A DNA stretch of 64,000 bases. Origin: Symsagittifera roscoffensis. Its lineage: Eukaryota; Xenacoelomorpha; Acoela; Convolutidae. Below, one piece after another: positions 1 to 11,501 of this stretch. The stretch covers positions 40,941,649 through 41,005,648 of the forward strand of contig NC_087068.1 of the NCBI RefSeq assembly GCF_963678635.1. The letters run 5' to 3'. The stretch's first letter is position 1, and the number at the start of each line of letters is the position of its first letter. The notes under the pieces were generated by a model. The model searched no databases. It had not been told where the DNA came from and worked only from the letters and a program-made list of their open reading frames with translations. Position numbers and translations under genes: made by a program.

Positions 1-117
1 TAGGGGACTATATATTTTTGATCTTTTAACCGGCTTCTATGGTCATAAAATACTACTACTTGGCTAACAAGGCCACTTTCTGCTTCAATCGATCAATCTA
101 TCATACTTGTTTCTAAG

Positions 118-377
118 CCCACGCGATTGGATGGATCGCTTATTATATCAACGAGCTGCTGAAAATGTCACCCGAATTGAGGTATTGCACCGACAACGTT
201 GCTAAAATGAACACTCAAGATGCGATTCATTTGATCAGTTTTTTCTTCTATGGGCTCGGCTGTATCGGCGCCGAATATTGGTACCCTTACTACGGAAGAC
301 AAATGTCAATGCTCGTTTATAACAGTTTTCTCGAGGAGCAAAACAAACGACGTCAACAAGAACAGCTGCAGCAATAA
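118..377 (+). CDS. Candidate terminal coding exon of a gene entering from the left
   Basis: An open frame follows a good splice acceptor (TTTCTAAG just before 118) and ends at a TAA at 375-377. The frame is entered at the second base of a codon, so the intron would be phase 1. The peptide has a hydrophobic, aromatic middle (IHLISFFFYGLG, then EYWYPYYGRQM) and a charged, Gln-rich end (LEEQNKRRQQEQLQQ). I recognise no domain. An internal ATG at 165 could be a start, but the frame is open further upstream to the acceptor. A poly(A) signal lies 84 bases after the stop. It could also be a chance frame; transcript data would settle it. Confidence 0.4.
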
Positions 378-460
378 AAAAACAGCAGCAGCGAAAAAAC
401 AACAGAAGCACGCAGCAGCATTAACAACAAGACAATTTCCCGCATCCAAGTTAAGGCCCA

Positions 461-466
461 AATAAA
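461..466 (+). terminator. AATAAA poly(A) signal candidate
   Basis: A perfect AATAAA lies 84 bases beyond the stop of the candidate terminal exon at 118-377, in the position expected for a 3' UTR. In AT-rich DNA this hexamer is common by chance, so the call depends on the exon being real. Confidence 0.35.
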
Positions 467-1130
467 TGATTGTAACGAAAAAATTTCAGACAATTATCAG
501 TGGTTACAAGGATAGCCGGTTACTGTGCAAGTAGCACAGAATGTTCCCACCATCGTCTTAAAAAATACAACAAAACTTTTTTTAAACTTGGGATCATTTT
601 CGGGAAACTTGGGATCATTCGCAGTTTTTTGATTTTTTGACGTTTTTGATTCCAAAACAGCGCTATAATAATGAAAAAATCTAATTTTCCTCGAGTAATC
701 CTATTTTGTAAATTCAGCTATTATAAGCTTTTGAGCCATTAAAATAAGCTATTGCAAGTTTATTTATTCGCTCCAAATAAAACGAAAAATAAAAAAAGTA
801 TATCAAACCAGTTTTTCTCGACACTGGTAAAGTTTTTGAGAAATTTATAATGTGGTTTCAATAACGACTTCAACGAGTTTAACATGATGTATCACTCAGC
901 CCAGTTCAATGTTTTTTGTGGTACCTGATTTTGCGTGGAAAAAAGTAAAACACACACCCAAATGCGAAACTACTTCCCATTTTCAATAGTCGGAACAATA
1001 ATTATCACACTAGGAATAAAGTTTTTTTATATTCGTGACATTTTAAATATAACTATAATTAATTATAGTTCTTTGAAACATCTCCAAAAATCATTTATAT
1101 CAAACGATATTTTCACATCAAAAACATGTT
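467..1130. other. AT-rich intergenic stretch
   Basis: I see no convincing gene, splice pattern or repeat here. Open frames are short and of simple AT-rich composition. Confidence 0.5.
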
Positions 1131-1612
1131 TCATTGTTCCGACTTTCCAAGAAAGTGACTATACATTTGTGCTCGGTGTGGTTTTTTTGACTTTGAACTA
1201 GCTATTTTTGACGGAGTTTTAAAAACATCATCTGCAAAATATTGTTGTCTTGAGCTCGAATTACAAAAGATATTTTACCTGTAATCATAGTTTGTAAAGT
1301 CATGGGGGTTTAAAAATTGCCAGTACGGCCAATTTGGGTCAATAAACGCGCGATATATTTCGCGCTTTAAATGAGATTTGATCAGTAAAGAAGAATTCCA
1401 AATGGTTTGAAGTAGGCTGTCTGTCGTTATTACTGCATCACTGGGAAAAAATTATCACTTTGTACCTTATATCGCGAGTGGGGGATGCGCTTTAAAAGAT
1501 GCAACTTTTTTGAAAATGTCATCAAATTTTATAATAAGAACACTGCTTCATAGAAATTTAAAGGCAATCGGAACTTTCAGGGCTTTGCCTTGATGCGATG
1601 TCTTTTTTTAAA
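1131..1612 (-). repeat. Family A repeat, degraded, reverse orientation
   Basis: The stretch reads as the reverse complement of the ~535-bp family A repeat. Recognisable blocks in order are GTTCCGACTTTCCAAGAAAG, TGTGCTCGGTGTGG, ATGGGGGTTTAAAAATTGCC, ACGCGCGATATATTTCGCGC and finally the CAGGGCTTTGCC hairpin region near 1580-1600. Many substitutions and small gaps mark it as an old copy. The 88-residue frame over it (935-1201) is a by-product of the repeat. Confidence 0.7.
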
Positions 1613-3190
1613 TAATTTGAGGTTTGTATTACTCTTGTCGAAAACGAAATCTCTAAACACGAGAGATCTTGTCACATTTTGGCAAATAATTTACTGAGCA
1701 AAAAATTTACAGCCGAACAAAAATTTCATCGAAATCATTTCGTAATAAGAGACTGTTTTTCAAATTTACAGATAAGCCAGTCAAAAGCAAAAAAAGCCAG
1801 TCAAAAGCAACGTAGATGCAAGATCGAAAATGAAATGGGCGTTTAAAAGACATTTAATCGATTATAGTCGTCTGAAATGCAATGCATTTTCTTAAAAATT
1901 ACAATGAGATAAAAATAAAGGATTATATTTGACTAAAGTTTTTTCGAAACGCAGAAAAAATTAAAATGTATCAAAAACAATCCCTTATAGTTTTTTTCTG
2001 CGTCTCGAAAAACATAAAATGTTAAATAGTTCTTCATAATTTGTTTCAAAAAGGAGAGCATAATCGATAATTACTTGATTAAATTAATATTTTTTCACTT
2101 TTAGAAAAACTGGTACTAATATCTTAATATAATCCATGATTAACTCTTAAATTTGGATGCGGCTGAACAACACACTTACAGAAAACACTGTTGACAACAA
2201 AGAACTAGAAAATAAATAACTAAGGAACGAGAAATTCTTCAAAAAGCGGAAGGTAGCTGGAAAGCAGCATACTTTACCACATTTTAAGTGGATTGCAGAA
2301 CGTTAGCAAAAATTAAAGGGATTCACTACATCGAAAAACGTGTTAAGCCTGAAACAGTATTAAGATAGATTGGCTTTTTTTTAAAATCAAAATGAGACTT
2401 TTGAGAGCATTAAATAAACATTTTGATCAAATGCTCATTGCGGTGATGGTAAGTGCTGAAACTTGATTCGCCCTGTCCTTAATTGGTCAGTATTGGTAGT
2501 TGTCACAGCTCTCAACTCGATAAATCGACTTTTTTGCTAAGAGAAACAGCTCAATTTTATCCGTAATCTTACAAAACAGATGCAGTTCAATGAAAACTCA
2601 TGGACAAAAGTGAAACAAAACGACAAATTCACAGTATTTCAATTTTTTTTTTGAAAACTATGATTTTGAACAGCTAATTTAGAAGTAGAAAATTTTCTTT
2701 TCGTTTGCACGACTACGTAAGCTCGCCCATGTGCTAATTGGCTTCCTTTGCCCAGTAAAACCTACCGTACCAAATAAACTAGCACGAGTGCTAGTTTAAT
2801 TGTGGGTCGGGTGATATCGCTAACCGATGTTTTCAGCACAGCGGGATCAGCAACTCAGTCCTAGACAAAATTAAGGGCTGTGATTCGTGCCAGCAGATAA
2901 TATACCGGGGTAAGTAGACATTAAGATCCAACTAATTAGACGGTCTGAAATTCAAGGAGCCAATCGGATCGCCTGTTGAGACACTGCTTAACCATGACAA
3001 ACAAATATGATTTTAAATGCTTTTTCGGGCACAAAATGCTTCCTATTGTTGTACAAAATAAAAGAATCATCTTAAACAATTACTCCAACATGTTCTTGCG
3101 CTTGTTTTTTTTCCGGAGTTCGAAAAAAATTATTTGTGATTTAAAAAACCTAAACAGTTAAAAATACCCAGGGTCGAAGTGCTCGATTTA
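1613..3190. other. Non-coding stretch with one small tandem repeat
   Basis: A 15-base motif GCCAGTCAAAAGCAA occurs twice, at 1776-1790 and 1796-1810. Otherwise I see only AT-rich DNA with short random frames and no supported gene. Confidence 0.5.
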
Positions 3191-3370
3191 GTTTCGAATT
3201 TCTCGACCAATAATTGGTGTGTTTCGATCGTCTTGGCCAATTTTTCATATATTTCGACTTTTTCGATTAAGTTTTGGCATGTTTTGACTTTCTCGACCCA
3301 ACAAAAAAGTGTTCGACTTTGTTCAACCCAGTTCAGATATGTTTCGACTTTCTCAACCGTCTCGACCGTC
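3191..3370. repeat. 30-bp minisatellite, block 1 (about six units)
   Basis: Six consecutive 30-base units start at 3191, 3221, 3251, 3281, 3311 and 3341. Each opens with a variant of GTTTCGACTTTCTCGACC followed by a more variable 12 bases. As 30 is divisible by three, all frames repeat in register. The minus strand is open across the block (3130-3372) and reads as a decapeptide repeat built on VEKVET. I treat this as a satellite rather than a gene because no start, splice or composition signal supports translation. Confidence 0.8.
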
Positions 3371-3474
3371 ATTTTTTAAAAGTTTTTTTTTTGTAATTTT
3401 TTTTTATTTGACCTCGTATACCAAAAAAAAAATCAAAAATTTTCTTCGAAAGCCAGAACAGCAAGGTTGTTTTT

Positions 3475-3540
3475 ATCAGGAGGAAGCCCTGAAAGTATCA
3501 GGAGGAAGCCCTGAAAGTATCGGGAGAAAGACCTCTTCGA
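3475..3540. repeat. 22-bp tandem repeat
   Basis: ATCAGGAGGAAGCCCTGAAA plus two bases is repeated perfectly at 3475-3496 and 3497-3518, and a diverged third unit follows (ATCGGGAGAAAGACC). The unit resembles the ATCAGGGCGAAGCCCTGAA hairpin at the end of family A, so it may derive from it. Confidence 0.7.
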
Positions 3541-3660
3541 GGAAACCCATCAGAGGGAAGCCCCTTAAAGACTCCCAACTAATTATTGCTTCGGAGAAAT
3601 TTTGATTATTTTGAAAAAAATTATCAAAATAATTTTTCAAAGGGTCGAAGTTTGCAAATC

Positions 3661-3810
3661 ATGTTTCAACCGTCTCGATCCAGGCTCGATGTGTTTCGAA
3701 CGACTCAAGCCAGATTGCCTATGTTTCGACTATGTTCGACAGAGGAAGAACAATTCGACCAAGTTCGACTGAGGACAAACGTTTCGACTGAACTCGACCG
3801 AACAAAAAAC
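3661..3810. repeat. 30-bp minisatellite, block 2 (about five units)
   Basis: Five 30-base units start at 3661, 3691, 3721, 3751 and 3781, again built on TTTCGACT and TCGACC words. The block is separated from block 1 by about 290 bases containing the 22-bp repeat. A plus-strand frame runs through it (3586-3969) and reads with a ten-residue period, as a consequence of the repeat. Confidence 0.7.
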
Positions 3811-4034
3811 AATTTGAATGTGTTCGACGGTTTTGTTGTTGCCTCAAAAAACTCATATATTTTAGGACCATGTGCAGGCCTTCTCGTTGCGGTCTTGTAT
3901 ATGACCAGCAAATTTGCTGCTCTAGCTAACTGCATCTTAAAAAATTTTGTATACTGGATTTTTTGCTAAATTTATTTCAACCGACTCGACTCTAGGTTTC
4001 GATTTTGAGTTTGAATGAGCTGTAAGTTTGTGCT

Positions 4035-4165
4035 CGATCCTATATTTCGACCAACTTGACTTTTTGTTTTGACTATGCTCGACTTATGTTTTGACTGTGC
4101 TCGACCGATGTTTCGACTTCGTGCTCTACTTATGTTTCGACTGTGCTCGACATATGATTGGACTT
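4035..4165. repeat. TCGAC-rich minisatellite, block 3 (about 22-bp period)
   Basis: Units such as TTTCGACTGTGCTCGACATA plus TG recur roughly every 22 bases, a different period from blocks 1 and 2 but the same word set. A similar 22-bp array occurs at 39.4 kb just upstream of the large gene's first visible exon. Confidence 0.6.
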
Positions 4166-4629
4166 TCTCGACTATCAAATAATATTAGTAAATTGACAAA
4201 AAATATAATCAGTGCTTTTCAGTTGATTTTTTGTGATGATGCTTGATTTAAAAATAAACTTTAAAAATCTGTAAAATGCAAAATTCTTTCAGCAAAAACT
4301 TCTTCAAGTTGAATCACCCAATCTGGTCTGAAACTGTTGTTGTGAAAACTGATACTTGAGAAGTTTTCGGTAGAATTTGCTTTTTTTTGCCGCATGAATC
4401 CTTAGATTTCCAAAAGTGAAAGGATTTCCTCTGAAACATTTAGTTTCGCGCTATGCAATTCTCCTCAATTGAGTTTGCGGGTTGGAACTTTCTGATAGAG
4501 ATCTTTCTGACGGAAGTCTTGATAAAAATTTTTTTTTAAATTCTTGACCATCTTTTTCAAGTTTTTCAATCATTTCGGAGTTTATTCTACCTTATTTGCA
4601 AATAAGAAACTAATCGAAAAAGTTACTAC
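4166..4629. other. AT-rich stretch, nothing supported
   Basis: No gene, repeat or transposon end recognised between the minisatellite and the first 1.8-kb copy. Confidence 0.4.
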
Positions 4630-6478
4630 TTTGAGAAGAGAAATCACTATGGACATAGTTAAAATCCAACTAATGAAATTTTGAACATAGTCTTTTTACT
4701 TCTCTCGGAAAAAACCCAGCCAAATCGGAATTAGCAGTTTAACATAATAATTCCGATCAAAAATAACCAAACCAAATATTTCAAGGCATGATAACCAAGC
4801 CATATAACATGCTTTGAGAATGTCACCTGCAAATAATCACTTCTCGATTATGCTTAAGAGAATGCTATGGATTTGAACTTGAATAGATCACAATGTTTTT
4901 CTTTTTTCGTTTTTCGGAATCCTTCCCACTTATCTCAAAAATTGCAATTCAAACAGTGCAGAAAGTCCAATGCTGTTAAAGAAGATTCCTTTAGTTTTGG
5001 CAAAAAAAAACATTTTTATTTTGGAAAATGCCTCGGTTTTTTGTTGAGAAGCTATTAGGGACTTGAAAAAAGCCCATTTTTTAAAAATTTTGGTTGTTTA
5101 CTAGAAACTTTTTCATCTCAAAGATTACCTCAATAATTCTGAGATTAAGGAGTCAATAAAAAATAGGTTTCTGGATATCTTTTTTGAAGTAGCTAAAAAT
5201 TGAGCGGCTAATCTCTATCAGTAACGAGCGTCTATCAGTAATGTGCCGAGAGAGGGGTGTGGTGGGTCGCGACCTCCTCCCTTCCCCCTCAATTCTGGTT
5301 GCCAATTTTTTCCGAGAATACTGCTTTTGTATAAATTTACGAAATCAATTTTTGGCTGACCAACCCCAAAAATATTCTAGAGCTTTCGGCACCAAAATTA
5401 CTAAGTTTTGGGGGAACGCGCCTCAAAAAACGCAATTTTCTGGTTAAATTTTTCCAAAAATTGCCTAAAAACGCTTTTTTGAAAAGTTTGCCTGCGCCGA
5501 AGAAAAAATTTGCCAAAATAGGGTCCATGTAGTGTTTTTGGTGAGCTCGGAAAATCAAATTGATCGGTCCAAATCAACTTATTGTCACAAAATTTTGATA
5601 ATTTACGAAAAATCGACCCCCCAGGAAAATTTTTTGCGAATGCCACTTTTGCCCACGCACCTGCAAAATGTCCTAAATCTGAATTTATGATCACGTTGTC
5701 TCAAAACTCCATTAAAAATCCTAAGCTAGGCTTTAATCAATTGTTCCTAATAAATGCAGTTTCTTCAAAATCTGGATAAAAAATAGTACAGACTATGTAA
5801 AAGTAGAATTTTCAATCTTCTGACAATTTTTTTTTGTAAAAGCAGAATTTTAAAAAAAGGTTCAACGTAAATTTTTAATGTTTTTTAAATATTGATGAAC
5901 CTTAAGTTCCTAAAAATTCTTGGTATTTCGGGCAAGATTTAGCGCAGATGAACTGAACAAACATACTCGGCTAATCATTTCAGTCAAAAGTTATCCCGGC
6001 GAGTTTCGTGTAAAAAGTTGCATCGCAGTTAACTCAAAATAGTTTGTTTCGTGTTAACTTTATGTAAAAACTCAAATAGCAGACAATAAAATTCTCTGAA
6101 CACTCTTCAGTACGACGCCCAAATCGGTAAAATTTGTTCTGAATCGGATTCCAGAAATTTTAATTTTTTTCCGCAAAACTTGAAACGACTTCAGAACTGT
6201 TTCATGCGCTTATTTCTTGTGACAGAGTAAATGGTTTCTGAGCAAAACTAATTCAAAATTTCGGGAAAAAAATAATTTCCCAAATTTTGAACCAAATTCC
6301 ACAGACGGTCTTTGAGTTTCAATCGAAAGACAAATGTTTAAACATTAGGCAAATGTGTTCATCAACGTATAACCGTTTACCACTGGATTCCAATGCAACT
6401 AAAATTTACCATTTTTGCAATTAAGAAAACAGTCAAAAAAATGTGTGTTCGGATTTTTCCTCCATCAGCGGTTAATAA
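4630..6478 (+). repeat. 1.8-kb direct repeat, copy 1
   Basis: This segment aligns along most of its length with 6480-8245. Shared landmarks in order: TTTGAGAAGAGAAA, CTTCTCTCGGAAA, CAGCCAAATCGG, ATAACATGCTT, GAGCGGCTAAT, the AAAATTACTAAGTTTTG core, GCGCAGATGAACTGAACAAA, GTTATCCCGGCGAGTTTCGTG, and GACGGTCTTTGAGTTTCAAT. The copies are diverged by many substitutions and gaps, so the duplication is old. Part of the interior (about 5330-5640) resembles the hAT-like family D at 44.7 and 50.6 kb. Frames inside are short and non-coding in appearance. Confidence 0.8.
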
Positions 6479-6479
6479 C

Positions 6480-8245
6480 TAGTTTGAGAAGAGAAACCAC
6501 TATGAACTTAGTTAAAGTCCAACTATTGAGATTTTGAAGATAATCATTTCACTTCTCTCGGAAACAACCCAGCCAAATCGGATTTAACCGTTTAATTCCG
6601 AGCCAAATATAACCAAGCCAAATATTCCAAGCCATGAAGTTCAAGTCAAATAACATGCTTCGTGAAAGTCCACTTCTCGATTATGCTTCAGAGATTGCTA
6701 TGAATATGGACTTGAGAAGAATGCAGTGTTTTTCTTTTCTTACGTTTTTTGGATTCCCTCCCACTTCTCTCAAAATTACAATTCAAACACTGCAGAAAAT
6801 CCAATGCTGTTAAAAAATATTCCTTTAAGTTTGGCAACAAAAACTATTGTTGTTTTGCATAATGAAACTTTTTCATCTCAAAGATTAACTGGCTAAATCT
6901 GAGATGAAGTTGTCATTATGAAAATAGGTTTAGTTTTATTTTTTTGAAGTGGCTAAAAAAGAGCGGCTAATCCCGGATCTTGTTAACTATCCCCCCTATG
7001 GTACATTGTAACGAATCTCCCCCCGCCTATAAAGAAGGAAGTTAACAGTTAAACGTATACGAATTTCGCACCTTGTTAAATATCCCCCTATTGCAATAGG
7101 AGGGGGGCGTGGGGATATTTAACAAGATCCCTAATCCCTATCAATAATTAGCTTATCACTAACGTGCCAAGAGGGGGGCGTAGTGGGCCGCGTCTGCCTC
7201 CCTTCCTCCTCAATTCTAGTTGCCAACTTCTCCAAAGGGTCCCGCTTTGGTATAAATTTTTGACATCTATTTTTGGCAGACAAACCTCAAAAAGTTTCTA
7301 AAGGCGTTTTCGGCGCCAAAATTACTAAGTTTTGAGGGAGCGCGCGCCGAAAAATGCAATATTTTTGTCAACGTTTTCCAAAAACTGCCCAAAAACGATT
7401 TTTTGGCCTTTTTGTAAATAAAAATTAAAAAAATTCAAAAATTGGGTTTTTATAGTATTTTCGGAGAGTCCAGAAAATCAAATTGGTCGGCCTAAAAAAA
7501 GTTTTTATAAATTTTTATAATATTCCGAAAACCCGACCCCCACTAGAAAAACTTCTGCGCACGTAACTGCAAAAAGTCTTATCTCTGAATTTATGACCAG
7601 TTGTCTTAAAACTCAATCAGAAGTCTGAAATTAGGCTTCAACCAAGTGCTCAAATGAGTGTTACCTTCCTTACAAATTCAGTTTCTTCAAAATCGGGACA
7701 GAGAAATCACTACAGACTACGTAAAAGTCGAATATCCGACTTCTGACAATTTTTTTGTAAAAGCAGAATTGTCCAAAAAGTTTCATGGTAATGTTTTAAT
7801 GACTTTTAAAAATTGATAGGCTTTATGTCCTTGCAAGTTTTTTGCATTTCGGACAAAATTTAGCGCAGATGAACTGAACAAACATACTCGGCTAATCATT
7901 TCAGCCATAAATTATCCCGGCGAGTTTCGTGTGAAGATTTGCAACGCAGTAAACTCAAAAAATTTTGTTTTGTGTTAAGTTCAAGTTAAAAAAAATTGAA
8001 ACGAGTTCAGTAACTGTTTCATTCGCTTGTTTCTTATGACACAGTAAATGGTTTCTGAGCAAAACTAATTCAAATTTTTGTGAAAAAAATAATTTCCCAA
8101 ATTTTGAACCAAATTCCACAGACGGTCTTTGAGTTTCAATCGAAACACAAATGTTTAAGCATTAGGCAAATGTGTTTATCAACGTATAAACGTTTGTCAC
8201 AGGATTCCAACACAACTATTATTTGTCAAAACTGTTTATAGTCAA
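6480..8245 (+). repeat. 1.8-kb direct repeat, copy 2
   Basis: This is the second diverged copy of 4630-6478 in the same orientation and immediately adjacent. It differs by a 156-bp inserted element at 6975-7130 plus its target duplication, absent from copy 1. The copies could be a whole inactive transposon in tandem, but I recognise no transposase. Confidence 0.8.
6975..7130. mobile_element. MITE (family E), 156 bp, with 8-bp target duplication
   Basis: The ends are inverted: GGATCTTGTTAACTATCCCC on the left and GGGGATATTTAACAAGATCC on the right. The flanks carry a perfect 8-bp duplication CTAATCCC at 6967-6974 and 7131-7138. The paralogous copy 1 reads GAGCGGCTAATCTCTATC at about 5201, an unoccupied site. 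An 8-bp target duplication suggests mobilisation by a hAT-like transposase; the element itself has no coding capacity. A related left end occurs at 44,996-45,050. Confidence 0.88.
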
Positions 8246-8288
8246 CGTTTGTCGTTGAACTCTGCCTACAAAATTCACTAACACATGT

Positions 8289-8553
8289 AGACAAGACCGT
8301 CGTATCAGGGCAAAGCCCTGATAGTTCCGACTGCCTGTTAAGGTGTATGGAGCATTAGTAACATGAGAAAATTAATTGCAACAAAATAAAATGAAAATAT
8401 TTTTTCAATATGACAATTTTTGTGAAAATCATCACCCCACACGCCATCTATGGTGATAGCTTTCGCTCCTAGTAAAAAATCAGTTACGACAATTAAGCTT
8501 GCTTCAACCCTTTTGGAACTACTGTTAAGACAGACTAAATCTCCGCTTATGCG
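8289..8553 (+). repeat. Family A repeat, left part, interrupted
   Basis: It matches family A from its left hairpin (ATCAGGGCAAAGCCCTGAT) through GTTCCGACTGCC and CCCCACACGCCAT to CTCCGCTTATGCG. The family sequence stops abruptly at 8553 and resumes at 9389, so the copy is split by an insertion. Confidence 0.75.
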
Positions 8554-9388
8554 CCAGGGTTGACCAAAATGCTTATCTTACAATTTTCATGAGTGAAAAA
8601 ATGCAATATCATACAATTTCGACAATTCTACAGATACAAAAAACGTTAGAAATTTCTAGGATAAGCATTTTTCATACAGTGAAAAAGCAGGACAAGCTAA
8701 GTTTTCATAAACCAAAAAGATGACTTTAAAAAAATTTCTTTTCTCAAAACTTTTGGGATGTGTTTGTGGCCGAACACACACAAGTGACTAGACCTCAAAA
8801 CTAGAGTCACCAAAGGGATGATCGTCTGGAATTTGAGAGGCATTAGAACCGACTTGAATTGTATAAGAGTTCTTTTCATCAATGATATACCGAAAGCATC
8901 AAACTTTTAATTTTCGGCAAAAATTTTCAAAGATGATTATAGCCTGTTTTGAAAAATGATCCAGAGAAACGGAAAAAAATCTAATTTTTGTGTATCCAGG
9001 ACTACGTTATGCAGACAAAAAGTTGGAAAAGTTTTTTTGGAAAAAGTTTCTCTGAATACAAAATTGATTTGCAGTTGAAAAAAATTTTTTCAGGGCAATA
9101 TCATTTTTACTTGGAAAAATTTTGTTGTCGCCATCAAAAAGATGCTGGTATTACAATTTTCATATATGGAAATTGTATGATAACCATTTTTTTCCAAAAA
9201 AAACATTAAAATAATTTTTTTTCTCTACCAGACTGTTTTGTTTGGTTCAAATAGCCGCAAAAACTAGTTAAAATCTTTTTCCAATGATTTTTTGAAATTA
9301 TATGACAATGGTATGAGTAGTATTTTTTCATACATTTGATGTAATGAACTGTAAGATAGTCGTTTTCGGTTCATGGAGGGCAACCCGG
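8554..9388. mobile_element. 835-bp insertion inside a family A copy
   Basis: The left end begins CCAGGGTTGACC and the right end finishes GGCAACCCGG, so the termini are short imperfect inverted repeats (CCAGGGTTG against CCGGGTTG). Further in, CTTATCTTACA on the left matches TGTAAGATAG on the right. GCG occurs on both sides and may be the target duplication. The interior frames (8697-8882 minus, 8988-9209 plus) resemble no transposase I know. It is best read as a non-autonomous DNA element. Confidence 0.6.
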
Positions 9389-9637
9389 GCGTTAAAAGCA
9401 CGAAACACATCGCGCGTTAATCGTCCAAATTGACCAAAATGGCAATCTTCTAACTTAACTAAAAATTATCACAGGTGAAATATATTTTCAAATTTAAACT
9501 CACGACAACGATACCTTTTGAAGGATATAAAAAATTTCGTCAAAAAAGGCTTGTTAAAATGTCAAAATTTGTCTGATGAAAAAAACCACCTCGAGCAAAA
9601 TTATTCCGTTACTTTCGTTACAAAAGTCAGAACCAAA
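9389..9637 (+). repeat. Family A repeat, right part, interrupted
   Basis: Family A resumes with GCGTTAAAAGCACG, ATCGCGCGTTAAT, ATTGACCAAAATGGC and ends near ATTCCGTTACTTTCG and AAAGTCAGAACC. Together with 8289-8553 it makes one copy broken by the 835-bp insertion. Confidence 0.75.
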
Positions 9638-10119
9638 ATGTATCTGGGAATTCCAGAAGCCAGTTAGCACTACTATGTGATCTGTTGTAAAATCGAGTTT
9701 GGCGCCGTAATGATTATTACGAGTTACGACGCCAAACTCGGTGCCAAATTGATAGATTCCTTTCTTAGTAATATTGCAATTTTTGTCTTTAAACAAGGAA
9801 ACAATATTCAAGAACGTTTCTGGATGTTTTAACGAATTTTTAAACCGAATATTTCAGCTGGATTGGGTTTTTTTATTAGAGTGAATGAAACGCGAGTTCT
9901 GTTGTCGGAAGGAAGAGGATTAACTGCAACTTGGCTATTTGCCAGATAACTAATTTCAATGTTCGTCGATCAAAAACACTGAACACGAAGAAAAGCATGA
10001 CTGCTCAAATCATGGCGAGTTTTATCATGTGCCAACTGTCGTTTGAAGTCACAGTGAATTTTTTTTTGTTTTCAAAAACAGGCAAAAAACCGAACAAAAA
10101 ATGGGTAAAATTTCTTCGT
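9638..10119. other. Unassigned stretch
   Basis: It contains a short inverted pair, TTGGCGCCGTAATGATTATTA near 9698 with TACGACGCCAAACTCGG near 9724, that forms a small hairpin. No gene is supported. Confidence 0.4.
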
Positions 10120-10460
10120 TTTTCACCCCACGCTGTCAAATACAAAATGATAAATTTTGATTCTTGTAATGCATTAAAAAGAGCCGATAGCTTTCCTCAT
10201 ATAAGTTTGAAACAATGTATGTCACTGTTTACCCGTTGAAATTACAAATTATATCGAGTGTTAATATGGTAGTTTATCATTTTTGGCAAATTTAAAACCC
10301 CCTATAATTCTACGAACAGGTACAACATTTTTCTAAAATTGAACTCAACATACCAGTAACAATCGAATATTGGTCAGATAAAAAAACCGCACTGAGTCCA
10401 ACAAGACAGCTCGCATACAGGGCAAAGCCTTGAACTTTCCGACTGCCCCTTAATCCATAT
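10120..10460 (+). repeat. Family A fragments, strongly degraded
   Basis: CACCCCACGCTGTCAAATAC near 10123 and AAAACCCCCTATAATTCTACG near 10291 match internal family A blocks. The left-end hairpin of another copy follows at 10395-10455 (ACAGGGCAAAGCCTTGA, CCGACTGCC). The 102-residue frame over 9931-10239 is explained by this and is not called. Confidence 0.5.
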
Positions 10461-11029
10461 CGAATTGAGGAAAAAAATATCGAAAAAATATAAATTTTGA
10501 CCGTTACCAAAGATCAATTGTAAAAATTTGAGTCGTTCAAAAATAAAAACAATAACCCAGCCTCATATCAATTTGAAACTTTTTTGTGCGGGATAAATTG
10601 CCACGCATAAATAACTTATAAATATCTTTGCCCCGTATTACGCTTTCAACATTCTGAATGAAATCTTCAAAGCGCCCATAAAATTAGAGCTTGGCCGAAT
10701 TGGGAAATTTCAAGCTCCCATAATACTTCAAAAAAGATCGGAGATGAAATATTTTTTATATTATGAGGCCAAGCTGTGCATTCTGTGCATTGTAAGTGAG
10801 TTCCGCAAGTCGCCAAAATCAGGTTTGCCGCGGAATCTGCACTAATGTTATTTTTCTGCGATCTTCCTTACTGTTTTGGATTTCACACATAAACAGCTTA
10901 AACACTGTAGCATTCAAAATCGCTCCAAAAATAGGCAAAATTGTGGAATCAGCAACAGGATTTGCGGATTCCGGAACAGTGTGGGGAATCCATAAATAAT
11001 TAATAAGACAAGTGTATAGTTAAATTGAG
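10461..11029. other. Unassigned stretch
   Basis: Nothing beyond short AT-rich frames and a few TTCCGCAAG-type words that foreshadow the 20-bp array that follows. Confidence 0.4.
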
Positions 11030-11140
11030 CTGTTGCGGAATCTAACATTGTAAACGAAATCGGCAAATTGTCAGCGGAAGCCGCAAATTGTAAGCGGCAT
11101 CTGCACATTTTAAATTGAATCCGCATTTTGTTTGCGCATT
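11030..11140. repeat. 20-bp degenerate tandem repeat
   Basis: About five units of 20 bases are built on GCAAATTGTAAGCGGAATCC, for example GCAAATTGTCAGCGGAAGCC followed directly by GCAAATTGTAAGCGGCATCT. Diverged units reach upstream to about 10,950. Confidence 0.65.
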
Positions 11141-11501
11141 CTTTTTTTTATAGTCATAGATATGTAGAAGCGTTTTAAATTGTGTTTTATTTACTAGAGA
11201 TTTTCAAAGTTAATAATTTATACTCAAATTAGTTTTCAAATTTGTATATGCTATACGCATGCGGGACCTGTACATCGTTGTTTTTTGTGCTGTAGACTTT
11301 TTTGTGCCCGTGTAAAGACTCTACTTGATACACGATTTTCTTTCGTATCTAGAAAGCCAGAGTTGCGCCAATGAAAGTAATCCTAGTTTCTCTAGTTTCT
11401 CTAGAAAGTAATCCCAAATTATCTAGTTTCTCCTGTGGCAAAGACGTGAGCTCGAATAGTAAGCAAGCCACCTTTGTGGCAAGCAGGATTTGCCAAAGCA
11501 A

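Noticed and set aside
3130-3372. A coding gene for a decapeptide-repeat protein on the minus strand
   Set aside because: Open frames are expected in a 30-bp repeat. No promoter, splice or composition evidence supports translation; kept only as a finding to test.
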